From contig NC_019875.2 of NCBI RefSeq assembly GCF_002234675.1, positions 26,068,299-26,132,298 on the forward strand: a stretch of 64,000 nt of DNA, given 5' to 3'. The stretch comes from Oryzias latipes (Eukaryota; Chordata; Actinopteri; Beloniformes; Adrianichthyidae). The notes under the pieces are model-generated. The model worked only from the letters and a program-made list of their open reading frames with translations, was not told where the DNA came from and did no database searches. A program made the position numbers and the translations under genes. Below, piece by piece: positions 37,091 through 49,769 of this stretch; position 1 is the first letter of the stretch, and each line of letters begins with the position of its first letter.

Positions 37091-40000
37091 ACAAACATTG
37101 ATTAAAGAAATAACACTTCAAAGTCAAAAATGCCTTTGATCTAAACAGGACACTGCGTTATTTTAAATTTAGACATAAGAAATCAAAGCACTCCATCATC
37201 CGTTAAGCATTTGTCAGAACTAAAGTGAAGGTATATCTGAGTTTGTTGCAGAATTGAAACTGTAAATCCATTTATTTTGTCTGATTCAATAATTTGACCC
37301 TTATGGGAACCTCAGTTCATGCACACGTTTGCTTACGGATGAAGAAAATGCACAATCCTCACACACAGAACGTGTGACCTGGTTAAGCCTGAGAGGATGT
37401 GTAATTACGTGCAACCTTCATCTGCCCTGTTCTCTGTCGTTATGGCTACTTGGAGGCTGGTCTGAGTCACTGCACTGTTGTCACAAGGGACTCTGTGCTT
37501 TAGATTTATGGTTTAGAGATCATTTCTACTTTAAATAGATATCATAAGCCATGATAAATCGTCCAAATGTTCACTTTACTTTTTAATGGAATTGTAAATC
37601 AGACCACACAGGGGCACTTATGCTTGGCCCAAAGTTTGGAGCCGTAAAGCTGTTTTTAACCTAATAAGAACCGCTTGTATGTGTTTTTGTGGTGGTTTTT
37701 CTCTACGTTACATCTAAACCTCAAAGTAATACCGCAAAGAAAATTAGCTATTAGTCTTTGGGTTATTAATGAAGTTATAAATGCATTGTCTGCTTTACAT
37801 TAGGTCCACACAAACACAGTATATCATTAAAACCGTGTGTCAAATATGGTTAAAGCCCTGAAACATATGTGACCCGTCAGTGCAACAGGTGGCTTCCAGA
37901 AGTGTGCTGGACTCCTGCTCCTCTGTAACGCGAGACAGTGCCTCACAATTCCCAAAGAGGGCTGCACGCTTTCAGAAGCAGTGTGTGTGTGCATGCATGT
38001 GTGGAGCATGTAACCCTATCATCCACGTGAAACCCAAGGATTCTCTGTCTATGCGTAGGTGCTGTCATTAAAACATTTTGCTGTTCTGAAAGAAATACTA
38101 AAACATTCAAATAATCACCTGCTACCACAGAAAAAGATTAGCTTCCAGCACAGCTTACAAAGTGACACATTTTCAATTTGAATTTCTTTCAAAATGTTTT
38201 TTTTTTCCTTTTCATTTATCTTTCTGCATTTCCCCTTTATAAAATAATTTTAATTGGCAGTTAATTCCACTTGAGAATTGTTTGTATTTTGGTTCTTTCT
38301 TTTAATTTTCACACAATTTTCACTGCGCTAAATGTGCATTCAGTTGTAAGGTTTCTCTTCTTGAAATATTAGAATTTGTGAGATTAATATCCAATTTTGC
38401 TCTGCACCATTGCATCTTGATGATGATTCTGGGTCTACATGACATCTGTCCAAACTCCAGCTACCTGATGTGGGCAATCACAGCTTAAAATGAACAGCAA
38501 CTCCATTCAGGAGAAAATACTGTTTAATCTGATTTGCACAAATGACTTTTTTTGTCCAGAAAAAAACAAAAAAATATTTTTAACACACTATGACATTTTA
38601 GGACAAGATCCAAACGCAAATATTAGCTGACCAGCTTCCTGCAACCTGAAAAACTAATTTTGAATCCCTCTTGTCGGTCTATCATAACAAGATTATGATT
38701 AAAAAACATTTTCTGATAGTTCACAAAAATGTTGGTTTTTGGTATGACTGCATTTTCAAGTCAGGAAGGTCAAATTTTCTCTCAAAAGGGTTGACAGTTA
38801 AAACAATGGAAGACAGTAAAGCGTAAATAAAGCTGTGATAGTTGACATGCTGTAATTAGGTAGGTAATGTTCCTTAACAATGTCAGTTAGTCACTGATTG
38901 ATGATGATTTTTCACAAACAAGAAATTTACCCAATTAAAGGAAATGTTCTTAAACAGCTTAAAATGTCATAATAAAAACCATGATGGTTCATACAATGAG
39001 TTTCTGTCTTGGAAGTTATCTTTGCATGCAAAAAGCAGAAATAAATGAAGGTAGAGAGGACCAGTCTGAGCAAAAGAAGCTGAAAAGTACAGCCCAGCAT
39101 GACTGTTTTTGTGAACAAAGAGCACATGAGGTAAGTGACACACTGGGGACCTCTGGTGGAAGGAGAAAAAGCTTGTTTTTTTTTGCCTTTCCGCTGCCCC
39201 CCTTCAGGGAATTTGGCTTCGGTTTTACCGCAGATGCGCCTCCTGACACCAAACCTCTGTTTTTATCCAGACTTGGGACCAGCACATGAAAATACTGGAA
39301 AGTATCCATATGTACCTGCAGCATCTGGAAGGAGAAAAAAGTAAATATAGTCTGATCAGATACATAACCTTGAGTTCAAATTCAGGAAGCTGGAGTTATT
39401 TTCTTGTAAAATAGAAGTGTGCAACAACTTTTTCTTTTGGGAAAACTTACAGGTAAAATGTGAGAAGCTTGTTCAGGAATAAAAAAAAAGGTATTTCTCC
39501 ATGTCATTATTTTAACTAATAATTAAATAATAAAGTCTTAAAATAGCTGGGAAATATTTTGCTTATTTTGCTTTGATATATTCCTTTAGTCAGTGACATT
39601 TGAAAATCAAGTTTTCCAGCCAGCCTTAAATCAGCCTCCACTTTAATGAATTTAACTGTTTGGTCTCACCTAATCGTGGCACTTGTCCATGCTGCACCTA
39701 TGCTCTGCACACTTTGTAGCATCTGCTCTCAGAGAAAAACCACATGTCCTTTAAATATTCTTTCAGCACACTTACTGAGAGCATACTTTTCCCAAAGGCT
39801 GTCCTTCACTTCACAGTCGCCTCTAGAAGACAACCTTGTCACGATGGTGCAGTTTTTTCTTGGTATAAGAGGATCAGACATAGAGGTTGGGTGGATTCAT
39901 AGCAGTTAAAATGTGCACATAGTTGGAGTTTAGAAAACTCACAAAAAATGCTTAGGAGAGAAAGTTTTTTTCAAAAATCAACTTATAAGGTTTAAATGCA

Positions 40001-40781
40001 AAGTCATTCTATAATTTTAAGAGGATTTGCTAATATTGAAGACCAACCAGTGATGTATTATTCAACATTACATTAAAGCATGAGGAGTAAAAACATGAAA
40101 TTCCTGCATCAATAATATAAAATGCCGGATTTCTTCGAGGAAGTATTCAAATGTATGTAAACCGTTTGTTCCAAACCCAGTCCATTTAATTTGGTCCGGA
40201 TCTAGTCCTGAACCTTGCGTTTGGTCTGTTTTCAGACTGTCCTGGACTAAATCTTGTAAACAAAACCAAGTGACTAAAGATCTCTTTATTCATTGGTCAG
40301 TCAACTAAAGCAACTAAAGGAAGAAATTATGGAAGTCCTGCACTTTTAGTTCATTCAAACTGTATGAGAACTTTAATCTAAATTATTTTCAAGTGTATTT
40401 ACTTATTATAATGAAAAGTTCTTAGATAAAATTACGTAGGAGACATTGTATTCTTACATACAAATAAAGCATAAATAAAAAGGCCTCTTTTAGGTTTTAC
40501 AGTAGTGTTTCTATATTTGTATATTTTGCAGGTCAACCTATATTCTTCATAGCTAGAAGTTTGGTGTTCAAAAATTAGAGGATTGTGGTGAAATAAATGA
40601 AGGACTTAAAGTGACTGTTTTTTGTTTTTTTTCTCAGCATTACTTTGATGTTGACTTACTTATTCTAGACTATGTATAGACTATTATAATATTTTTGACA
40701 CTAAATAAATGATGCACTGACCAGAGAGCATTTTAAATGTTGTTTTACTTGAGACAGCTAATAATTAAGCAACATTTATGG
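37091..40781. other. intergenic, no gene seen
   Basis: No supported coding frame. Around 40175-40265 the words GTCCATTTAATTTGGTCCGG and CAGACTGTCCTGGACTAAA may be part of a small decayed inverted-repeat element. The rest shows nothing recognisable. Confidence 0.45.
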
Positions 40782-40956
40782 TAGGGATGTCCCAATCCGA
40801 TCACGTGATTGGAAATCTAATCACATAGCATTGGATTCTATTGAAATTGGATGTTTTCATCAGTGGTCAGATATTCAATTATTTACTTTTTATTATCTTG
40901 ATGAGCGCACATATTTCAAGCTTGTTATTTCAGGGCCACAGAGACTTATCATGTTG

Positions 40957-41164
40957 TAACCCATGTGCTATCCTAGGCACTTTAATGTTGGGAGTTGGGT
41001 CATCTAGACCCACAAGACAGTGCTCTGAACCTTTTTTCTTCAATGATTTGTGATCTTCACTGGTGTCCATGGATTACATGAAATATTTCCACCTTGATCC
41101 ACCTTTGTCATGGTAGGAATAACACGTGAATGTAAGGGTGGGGTCATCTAGAGTACAAGGGTTA
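40957..41164. mobile_element. MITE nested in the hAT element
   Basis: It begins TAACCCATGTGCTATCCTAG and ends with the inverse of TAACCCTTGTACTCTAG. The motif GGGTCATCTAGA appears near both ends. The 208-bp unit has no coding frame. Its target duplication is unclear. From memory this is a common fish repeat. Confidence 0.55.
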
Positions 41165-41561
41165 AATCAGGCTTTTAATAAAAATTTTGAAATGTATTTG
41201 ATATTTTAATTATTTTACTACATTGACATATTTTTTATTCACTTTTACTGATTCATATCTGTCTATTAAGGTTTATTTATTTACTCTATTTGATTCATTT
41301 TACATGTTAGTTATGACTCCAGTGTTTTCCTCAGAGGGATCCTCCACATCAGTCTTTTCAGTGAACAGGGTCGCTACAATGGTATGTCCCGGGTCTGGCT
41401 CGGTGCTTAGATCTGGGGGGTCCTGTGGTCGTGGATTCTGTGAACTTGAGTGATAAGATCCACTTATGTGGACAAGTCCCCAAAATATTGGTTCCCCACT
41501 TCAGTACAAAGCCAGATTTCTACATTGCATCATTTCAGTAAATCATTTAATGCTTTACCAT

Positions 41562-41603
41562 TGTGTGTGTATGTGTGTGTGTGTGGGGGGGGGGGGGGGG
41601 GGG
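41562..41603 (+). repeat. (GT)n followed by a 19-G run
   Basis: GT dinucleotides with one interruption run into 19 consecutive G. This is a simple repeat inside the hAT element. Confidence 0.9.
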
Positions 41604-42074
41604 CATTGTATGGGTTTCATACAAAATATTTGTTAATTCCTTGTTTTTTTGTTTATAAAATTTTACTATGCTTTTATGTAAAGCCCTTTGAGTAACTCAA
41701 GTTGGAAAAGTACTCTACAAATAAAGTTTGATTTGATTTGATAAACGTCCTCATAGAAGTCTTTATATCATTTCTTGAACGGATTACGACATTTTGCTGC
41801 AGTACAGTGCAGCAGAATGCGGCACTAGTTTGAGCAGGAGGCTAACGGCTAACAAGAACTGCTCGATAAAGTAAGCAAGATATTCACAGAAATAAAAAAA
41901 AATAAAAGAAGGTGAATAAAATAAAAATGGGGACCAATCTGGATCAGTTTATAAAATTGTTTTGTTTTTAAAAAAAGAAGAATTGGATCAGGTCTTGGTA
42001 TCGATATCAAAATCAAATGACTTGGAATTGGATGGAGGATGAAAAATTCTGATTGGGACATCTCTAATTTATAG

Positions 42075-43965
42075 CTGCATGTTGTTACTGTCTCTTTGAC
42101 TCTTGTCTTTATTTTTTACTGTACGCTCTTTTCAAACTCATTCCATCTGATATTGTTTTTTAAAGAGCACATAGCTGTTGTAGTTGGGTGCTTACTGTGT
42201 TAAGAGCTGAAACATGGTTTTTAAAGGAGTAATATACAAATAAAAAGAGAAACAAACAAAATCTTAAATAATAATAGCAAATCGTAAAAAAATATCAGCT
42301 CTTAAATGTTACAATAACAGTGAATTATCATTAAACATCATCCGCATAGGATGGTCTAAATCAGGTCTGTTTGATCTTTGTATAGAGAAGATGGCAAAGT
42401 TCAGGAGGAAGAAATGTTATTTCCAAAGGTTCCATCTATGGTAGCAGGGCTTGTCAGAAGGCAATCAAAGGCACCCAGTAATGAATTCCCTCCATAAAAG
42501 TGGGATTGATCACACCGGACACCAGCCCAGCGAAAGGTCAGCATCCCCAGGTAGCCTGTATTTGCATGGATACATGGTGAGCCCCCCCTGCCAGGACCGG
42601 TTACTGACTGTACGCATATTAAAGGAGCTCCTGCCAAGGCTGATCCTAAGGTGTTTCAGAACCCATCGTGTACCAAAATGGTTTCATTGAAGCACCAGGA
42701 ATACAAATGTGAATATTTAAAAAACTCAAATTGATGGTGCGTTTTAAGTTCCTGATAAATCACACATTTTGTGCAGAATTCTATGATATCTCGGTTTTCC
42801 GCAGGATAAACAACAAAGTAGTGAACACTCTCTAGACTGATTTAGCGTTTTTTTTTTTCATGGAATTAACAGGATTCACTCCACTGTGATGGAAATGCTG
42901 ATGATGGGGCTTTGATTTGACCTCTTGATGGAAAGGATGAAAGGTCGAAAGGAAAGGAAAGACTGCCAAGTGAACTTGCATTGATTTTTCCTCCTCCATT
43001 ATTCCGTTAGCTGCCACTCACAACAGATGAGTTGATTTCTGTAAAACTGAGGTGGTAATCAGCGGGAGAGTTGGATGAGGTACATCTGGCATGTTGAAAT
43101 GCAAAACATTAAAAAGCTTCAATGCATTTTACAGGTGAAGCGCAGGATTCTTCACATCAAGCTGATCAGAATTCTGCTTTTGCTAAGTGACATGTCTTTG
43201 AAATATGGATCTGATTGATCCCTTATGCTGAACTAAAACAAATAAAAAACACACACATACCAGGACAACATAAGAGATGATTGTGCACAGCTGTTCAGTT
43301 CCTCATAAATTGTTTTGTTCTCAAAAAACATTTACAGTTTTAGCTGTATTTCACTTCTGTGAAATAAAACTAAATGTGATCTAAAAATGTCTGCTATGAG
43401 ATAGAGTGGAATTATGCTTTTGGTGGGATCTGCATTCATAATTAAAATGATTCTTTAAGAATGTGAGCTGTTTATGTGGCTATCAATTTTTCTGTCTACT
43501 GCTAGAAAATTTACGAAAGAGCTCGACTATCTTTCCCTTCATTCCCACACCCCTGACTGAACTTTTTGCAACGTTTTCCATTGATTTTGCTGTTTGGAAC
43601 AAACTGGGTTACCAAGTTTTAATACATTACAAATGTTTCAGAATAACATTTATGGGGTAAAATATAAAGACAGAAGAAAATGAGTTATTTAGTATCTAAT
43701 AATAGTTTCCCATAACCAATCCTCTTTTAAGTTTATTGACACTTACATAGGATTCAGGGGAAGAGCTAGAGCATTCATTTGTTGTGGCAAAGGTGTTGAA
43801 GGGCATCACAGGTGCTAAGATCAAAAATACAAATTTTAAACTGTTTTATTAATGTTATTGGTGTTACAATTTAAATAGCAGTTCTTTTGGATGAGCTGCT
43901 GTTACTAATGCTTAACAAAGCTTGTACCAGTGATTTCTGAATCTTTGTCAATAATGATACTTATA
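42075..43965. other. intergenic, no gene seen
   Basis: Nothing coding is supported. The area 42820-43200 is non-repetitive by eye. Confidence 0.45.
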
Positions 43966-43969
43966 TGGA

Positions 43970-44057
43970 CTCAAAAATTGGGGGGCAAGCGGTGGGCCAA
44001 AGCTTTTTCCTGGGGAGGCAACTGCCCTCACTTGCCCCATGTTGCTCCGCCCCTGAT
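43970..44057 (-). mobile_element. hAT-type terminal fragment, inverted
   Basis: The inverse reads ATCAGGGGCGGAGCAACATG and continues GCAGTTGCCTCCCCAGG to CCAATTTTTGAGTCC, matching 26515-26600. It is a terminal relic only. Confidence 0.5.
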
Positions 44058-45973
44058 AGGAATGAATATAGAAGCGCTTGTCTCAACCAGAAAAATTCTT
44101 CTGGGACAGAAAATATCAGAAAACTCTGCACGCTTTTGACTTTAAATCATTACTAAATTATCAGTTAACACAAAGTGAACAGTTTTCCATATTAGGAATT
44201 CTTTTTATGACTTTGATTATCTAATTTGCAAACTCAGTGGAATGAGGTCTTCACAAACCTCAGTCCTTTGGCTGCCAATTGTCTAAGGAGGCAAGCCAAG
44301 TGATTTAAACAGAGAACAGATTTGCAAGAACACAGATTTGCGAAACTCGACTTATGTTTAGCCAGCTGCATGAGATATAGATTCCATGTTTTCTGCAGCA
44401 TGCAGAGTCATTTTCAAGTCCATCTGCGCTCTGCTTGCTGTCAGATGGCTGTGTTAGTATGCACCAAGTCTTTTGATAGTATGATGTTGATCCCAGCCTG
44501 ACAACAAATCAATAAAATGTGTACTCTTCGTATCAGTGTTGGTGGATATAAAAATGTATTTTAAGCTCAGTCGGAGAACATGAAAGGAATGAACTTGTAA
44601 GGATTGTCTGTGAGGTTTAAACCTCCTCAGACTTTGGTCGAAGACAACAACAAAGTGGTCTCAGGAGTGCGTAAGAGATCCCGTCTGCTGTTTGGCAGTA
44701 GATTTTTTTTCCCCGTGTCCATTTGTGGATATATCCACTGAAAATGCTGAGGCAGATCTTTAGTGTCTAATGCACGTTTCTGTATGCTCTATTTATTTCA
44801 AATTTCAGTGCTTGAAGTCCACTAATTATCCTCATCAAATGTGCATTTTCTTGATTTGGCCACAGAGCTCAAAGGTCTGAGGGGGCTGAGGTTTAACTGC
44901 ACGCTGTGAGTCTAAAGCATCAACCTTTAGCTCATGTTGTTTTGACACCTATGGTGTCAAAACATCCCCTGAAGTAAAATGCGCACTGGGCCAATTAAAC
45001 TCCAGACTAAGACTGTGCGGTTATCAGGGCATAACCCCTGACTGCAGCTGTGTTCTGCTGAAGTCTGTCTCTGCTCTCAGCCAAAAGACAGGCATTGAGG
45101 AGAAATCAGCAGCTCCCCCAGAGGTGGTCTGATCAGTCTTATAGATCTTCACTGCAGGGGTTTCATACTTAAAGTCGGGTCTGCCTCCATCTGTACGCTG
45201 AATTACCATTTAACATCAGTCCACAAAATCAAATCCCCGGCACCTACATTGAAAGGGTTCAGCGTGTTTGCACGGTTAAGTCAAGCACTCTGCCTCTCCT
45301 CTTTATGCGCTTAATCTACCTGTTTATCCTCCACTTCTCAGCCTGTCTAACCGTTTCTGTCTCTTTCTTTCAACTCAGGCAAGTCGCACTCTGCTGATCC
45401 CTGAATGTGCAGCTGCTAAATCCTTGCAGCTCGGCGGTTAAAATCTAGCAGTTAGTGAAACATGACAGTACAGCTTTGCAGAAGGCTGACTTTGATTATA
45501 ATAACTACACAGAGAGAATGTTGTCAGGTTTTCTCTTTCTCTGTTTACATCAAATAAACGCATTGTGTCCGATGTGGCTCCGCTGACAGGAAACAGTGAC
45601 ACGATGAAGATCTTTATCTTACCTGGCAGCAGCGCTGACACTGTCTACACATTTTTATCTATTTCATTAAATGACACCCACTTAGCTGAAGCCTTCGCTT
45701 ACAACAAATTATAAGAACAAAAAGCTTAAGAGGAAAACATAGTGTACCTCCTTGTTCTTCCTTTTCATTCATTTTCAGATGAAAGGAGAAACTTGAACCT
45801 TTTGACTAAATCATGGCCTTTCTAAATGCTGCAGTCACCTGTGGGTTGTAATGCAATAATTAAACTGGTAATGCTGTACAATAGGCTTACACTGAATGCG
45901 TTTTATTCCTATAAATAAAAAGTATCTAAATAGGGCAAACAACCTGCAGCAGGCTATAACCGTAGCAGCTGGA
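44058..45973. other. intergenic, mostly non-repetitive
   Basis: No gene is recognised. A minus-strand stretch at 45024-45209 is open but has no splice context. The region is the least repeat-like part of the left 50 kb and contains the 44938-44964 palindrome. Confidence 0.45.
44938..44964. promoter_or_regulatory. perfect 27-bp palindrome with T-box-like half-sites
   Basis: Arms TGTTTTGACACC and GGTGTCAAAACA are exact inverses around a 3-bp spacer TAT. GGTGTCA resembles the T-box half-site, and head-to-head pairing is how Brachyury-type palindromic sites are built. The surrounding sequence is not a recognised repeat. Function is inferred only. Confidence 0.4.
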
Positions 45974-46133
45974 TGAAATGACGATTTATCGTATTTCGGG
46001 CAGATACTCGAAGCAGTGTTTTCAGGTAAATACCCCAGGGCGGTTCAGTTAATTAACTCACCTGCTCAGCGTCCTATTTAAGCCAGGTGCGCAGTTGTTC
46101 ATTCTTTCTTACCTTCAGCGCTCATTCTTCGCC
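45974..46133 (+). repeat. A1 terminal repeat
   Basis: Identical to 50602-50761. It begins TGAAATGACG. It contains TATTTAAG at 46075-46082, which fits a core promoter, followed by the likely transcription start. Confidence 0.85.
46075..46082 (+). promoter_or_regulatory. TATA-like box in A1
   Basis: TATTTAAG is preceded by a GC-containing stretch and repeated at 50703-50710 in A2. It is the best core promoter candidate of the retroelement. Confidence 0.4.
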
Positions 46134-49100
46134 GGTCTCCGAGCCCGCGGGTCTCCTTCTCTTTCGGCGTCTTGCCGTGTTCCCCCGTCCTTGGGAAGGA
46201 TGATCCCCATCTTTCTGATGTGGGGTTTTGGTTTCGCCGCGTCTGCTCTCCTTAATTTCTCCTCCGATCCGCGGGCGGCTGTCGATCCGCGGGCGGCTGA
46301 CGGCGCACAGCGCGTTCGTTTCGCCGCGGTCGCGTGCATCTGCAGGGGGTGTGCTTTCCGCAATGTTCGGGATGTCCGTGCCCCCCGATCAGGAGTAGTC
46401 CGGGTCTTCTCGTCTGCCGTGGTCACCCCAATTATCCACGGTGAGCGTCTTGCGGTACTTTTCCCGTGTAGTTTTCTATGGCTGCGTCTCACTTCCTGTT
46501 TACTTCGGTGACGTCACGCCCCTAAGGACCCTGGGAATTGTAGTTTTTTCTCCGGGTCCTTCATGATGCACTTCTGATTCTTTTTCTGCTGCGTAGTTCT
46601 GCGTCGTCCGGTTGTTTTATTTTTTTTCAGGGGTTGTGGGGTCCTTTCTGTGGTTGTGAAGGCTGGCAGGCCTCGTTTGGACAGGTTTCTCGTGCTGGCT
46701 GAATTTATCGTGGCTTTTAGCATTTGTTTTCTATTGCTGTTTTGTTCTTTGGGAGCTGTGTGTAAATTTTGATTGTCTTTAATTTGATGCTGGCTTTATT
46801 ATTATGGCGTTTCTTCTGTTTTCTTCGTTGTTGTAGCTGCTGGTTAGTTAGAATGTGAATCAGTGTCTCTTGGACCCGTCTCTGCTCTGTGGACATTTTT
46901 CCCTATGATTGGTCTCTCTTATGCGTCTATGGCTCATTTTATTCACTCTGCGATCCTCGTTCATTGCCCCGCATGTTCTGCATCTGGTTCTGCTCCGCCT
47001 GTTTTTCCCCGCTCTGTGTACCCCAGTGGGTCATTCCCTGGCTTCAGGGACTTGCGTCGGCCGCATTAGTGAGTGTGTCAGTCTCGTCGCGGCCTTGTTT
47101 TCTCGGCTGGACAGTTAATTTGTTATTCTCTCTCTAGTTTGGTTGGAGGTTTGTGGGGGCTATGTGATGGATTCTTCCGGGGCATCGTTTTCAAAGCTGC
47201 CACTGAGGGTGGCCCCTAGGAAGTGTTCAGGTTGACGTGACTTGATCTGGACCTGCTAGCGCCTCGCAGTTAATCTTCTGGGCATCAGTGGCCTGGTTCC
47301 CCATGCGCCTTCAGGATTGGTATATATTTTCTCCAGCTCCCCATGCTGTCTCCACGAATTTCCTCCGAACGCGATATAAGGCTGAGGATGACTGTCACTG
47401 ATGGTCTCACTGTTCTGCCTCTATGCCTCTCAGTGGCGTCTCTTGGCCTTCAGTTGGCGCTCGAGGTGTTTGTCGGTTTACCTTTCCGTTGTCGTGGCAG
47501 TCCTCATAAAATCGACTTTATCGCCCTGTACTGGATATTTGTAGGCGATGGGTGCCCTTCATTTTGCATGTTATTGATTATTTCTTGGTGGCCAACTTTA
47601 CTCTGTATCCCTGGTCTTTTGAATCTCTGTGGAAAAACTTTATTTTCAAAATTGGGTTTCCACGTTATCTATAATGTATGGTCCTCCACCCGTCCGGATT
47701 TATTTTTCTTCTATAGATTTGGGTGGTTCATTGATGCTTGTCTCTCCCCATTATGTCATCTCTAGCTTTTGTGCAGCATGTTATTTCTTCGAATTTTGGT
47801 TGGATATGATTCGTCAATGATTGGGCCACCTGACATTTGCTGTAGCTTTGGTCCTATGGTCATCCGTTCATCTTGTGTTCTTGTTCTGGGTAGTTCGATC
47901 CTGGGCCACGTGTTCCTGTTCTGGATTTTCGTGTTTTGCGTTTGATCTTTCCGTCTCTATGCCTGGAGTGGTTTTGTGATACCTGTTGTGTCTTCAGGCT
48001 CCCTCCACTTGTTCTCCTGAGTCTGCGCCTTCTGGTTTGGGGGAAAAGGATTTAAGAAGAGGCGTTGTGTTTGTCCGGCCGCCGGAATCTACAGCTCTGA
48101 TGGTTTTTAAGGGGTCGTCCGGTTATTTCATCCTTGGAGATTATATTAAGGCTGATTCAATATTGAATGATAGTATTGTGTCATCGGTTGACTTGGTTAA
48201 TGTTTAAATAACACCTTGAGCAACTTCTACCCTGACCGTAGGAAATATATCACTTGCGCTCTCAAGCTTAGTTCAAGAGTTAAATCTTGTGTCCACAAGT
48301 CAGTCTTCCATCTGCCTTGTTTAAGCAGATGACACTCTGCTAGATGCATCCCCATTTAGAGGCTTGTTATACTCCGCCTCTAAATGCTTAAGGTTCAGTC
48401 TAGCACAAATACTATCAAAACCTATGATCCCTCATGGCTCTCAAGTTCTCTTTTGCAGTATCCAGTCGCCCTTGGCTAATTGAAAAATTTGAGAACCACT
48501 AATATCAAATACAAGGCATCAAATCCAGCCGAGCTGTAATCCTTTGCTACGTGGGATGTTGACCTTCCTCATCTACAAATCTCCTTGGCTACTCTTCCCA
48601 TCTACTACTCCTACTCCTCGATGGCCTCCTGAAGGTGCGTCCCTCTGAAACTGTCAAAGGTTACTTTTCTCATCATTGGAGTATATAAAAAATTGGTGTT
48701 AAGATTTCGTGCAGGTCATATATTTCACTATCATTTCACTGTTGGAATTTGTAATTATGGTGGTTTCTAGGGTGCGATAAATCCACAATGGGTCTTTACC
48801 TTAACTATCTACTAAATTTCACTTTCTCAGATTTTTTTTTGAAAAGCACTGTTATTTAATTTATCTCAATCATTTTGAAACTGATCAGTTTCTGGGTTAT
48901 TTATATATTCTTGTCAAGACTAATACTGCTTTGTTTTTATCTATGCATCGCATCCTGAGTCTGCGAACCCCTACGCCCCGATCAGCTTCTCCGTTTCCAG
49001 GAAATGATGTCACCCATGCATTCCTTGATCTGGTGCTGCAACGATGACTGCTCGACGTACCTATTGCTGCACTGAAAGGGACGGGGCGTTGGACCTCCTC

Positions 49101-49190
49101 TGCATTCCAATGACACTTCTGACTGAATTAATTAATCAATGTCAACCGCAGAATGAATGTGAATTCTTCAATTATAGATGTTAAAAGAAA
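46134..49190 (+). other. interior of the retroelement, no intact gene
   Basis: The left 400 bp is GC-rich and holds an adjacent duplication of GATCCGCGGGCGGCTG near 46265-46300. Downstream open frames are short (140 codons at most) and have hydrophobic, low-information translations. I found no retroelement domain apart from the weak SGNH-like block near 47.9 kb. Either the coding part decayed or this lineage never had it. The identity of the terminal repeats speaks against long decay in place. Confidence 0.4.
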
Positions 49191-49249
49191 ATTATAGCCA
49201 GGTGGAAGCCTAAAAATTTAGGTTGCTCTAAGTTGTATCATAGTATGCG

Positions 49250-49600
49250 CGGAGCTCGAATCTGGTTCTTAAGCTCATTTGTTTGTAGTATGCCAATGAA
49301 GCATAGTAAATATGGGCGTTGAACTCGTTCTTAATATTGAGATGGAACCTCAATTATATGGATGTTTCTTGAGCGCTTATAATTGGTATGCCAAATGGAG
49401 AAAATTATGGCTATTAAGCTCGTTCGTGGTACTGTCGTTGGGAGCTTCGAAATAATGGATGTTACTTAAGCGCGTGTATATATAGTTGCCAAAATGGAAG
49501 AGTTTATGGCCATCAAACTTGTTCTTGGTTTAATAGAAGTTCCAATAATGGCTGTTAAGCATGTCTTACGCCATCGGAAGCTTTGGATTGGATGTTAAGT
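49250..49600 (+). repeat. degenerate tandem repeat of about 100 bp
   Basis: Three to four diverged copies repeat TGCCAA(T/A)(A)TGGA and a later (T)TAAGCTCGTTCTT-like block. The TGCCAA words start at about 49291, 49389 and 49497. Spacing is about 98 and 108 bp. Confidence 0.55.
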
Positions 49601-49769
49601 TAGTGTATCATACGGGTTGTTTGGCGGTTTAAATTATAGTTCTGCACAGCGTTTTGCGGAAGTGAGCTTACGTTCTAAGATCACGTATAAGTAATTTTAT
49701 GTTGGCTCCCCTTTTATTTCTTTCCCTCTCTCTTTCAGATAGTATGTTCCTCTAGTGGTTTCCACGAAC

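Larger units (their letters stand above)
40782..42066. mobile_element. non-autonomous hAT element with 8-bp target duplication
   Basis: The left end TAGGGATGTCCCAATC and the right end, inverted TAGAGATGTCCCAATC, are 16-bp terminal repeats with one mismatch. They are flanked by ATTTATGG (40774-40781) and ATTTATAG (42067-42074), an 8-bp duplication with one mismatch, as hAT transposition makes. The interior carries a nested MITE, a GT/G microsatellite and no transposase. Confidence 0.75.

Noticed and set aside
45024..45209. 61-codon minus-strand frame with protein-like composition
   Set aside because: No splice context, no recognised family, and too short to support alone.
46095..46511. 138-codon and 125-codon frames just after A1
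   Set aside because: Overlapping frames on opposite strands in GC-rich sequence, with no Gag-like or other domain recognised.
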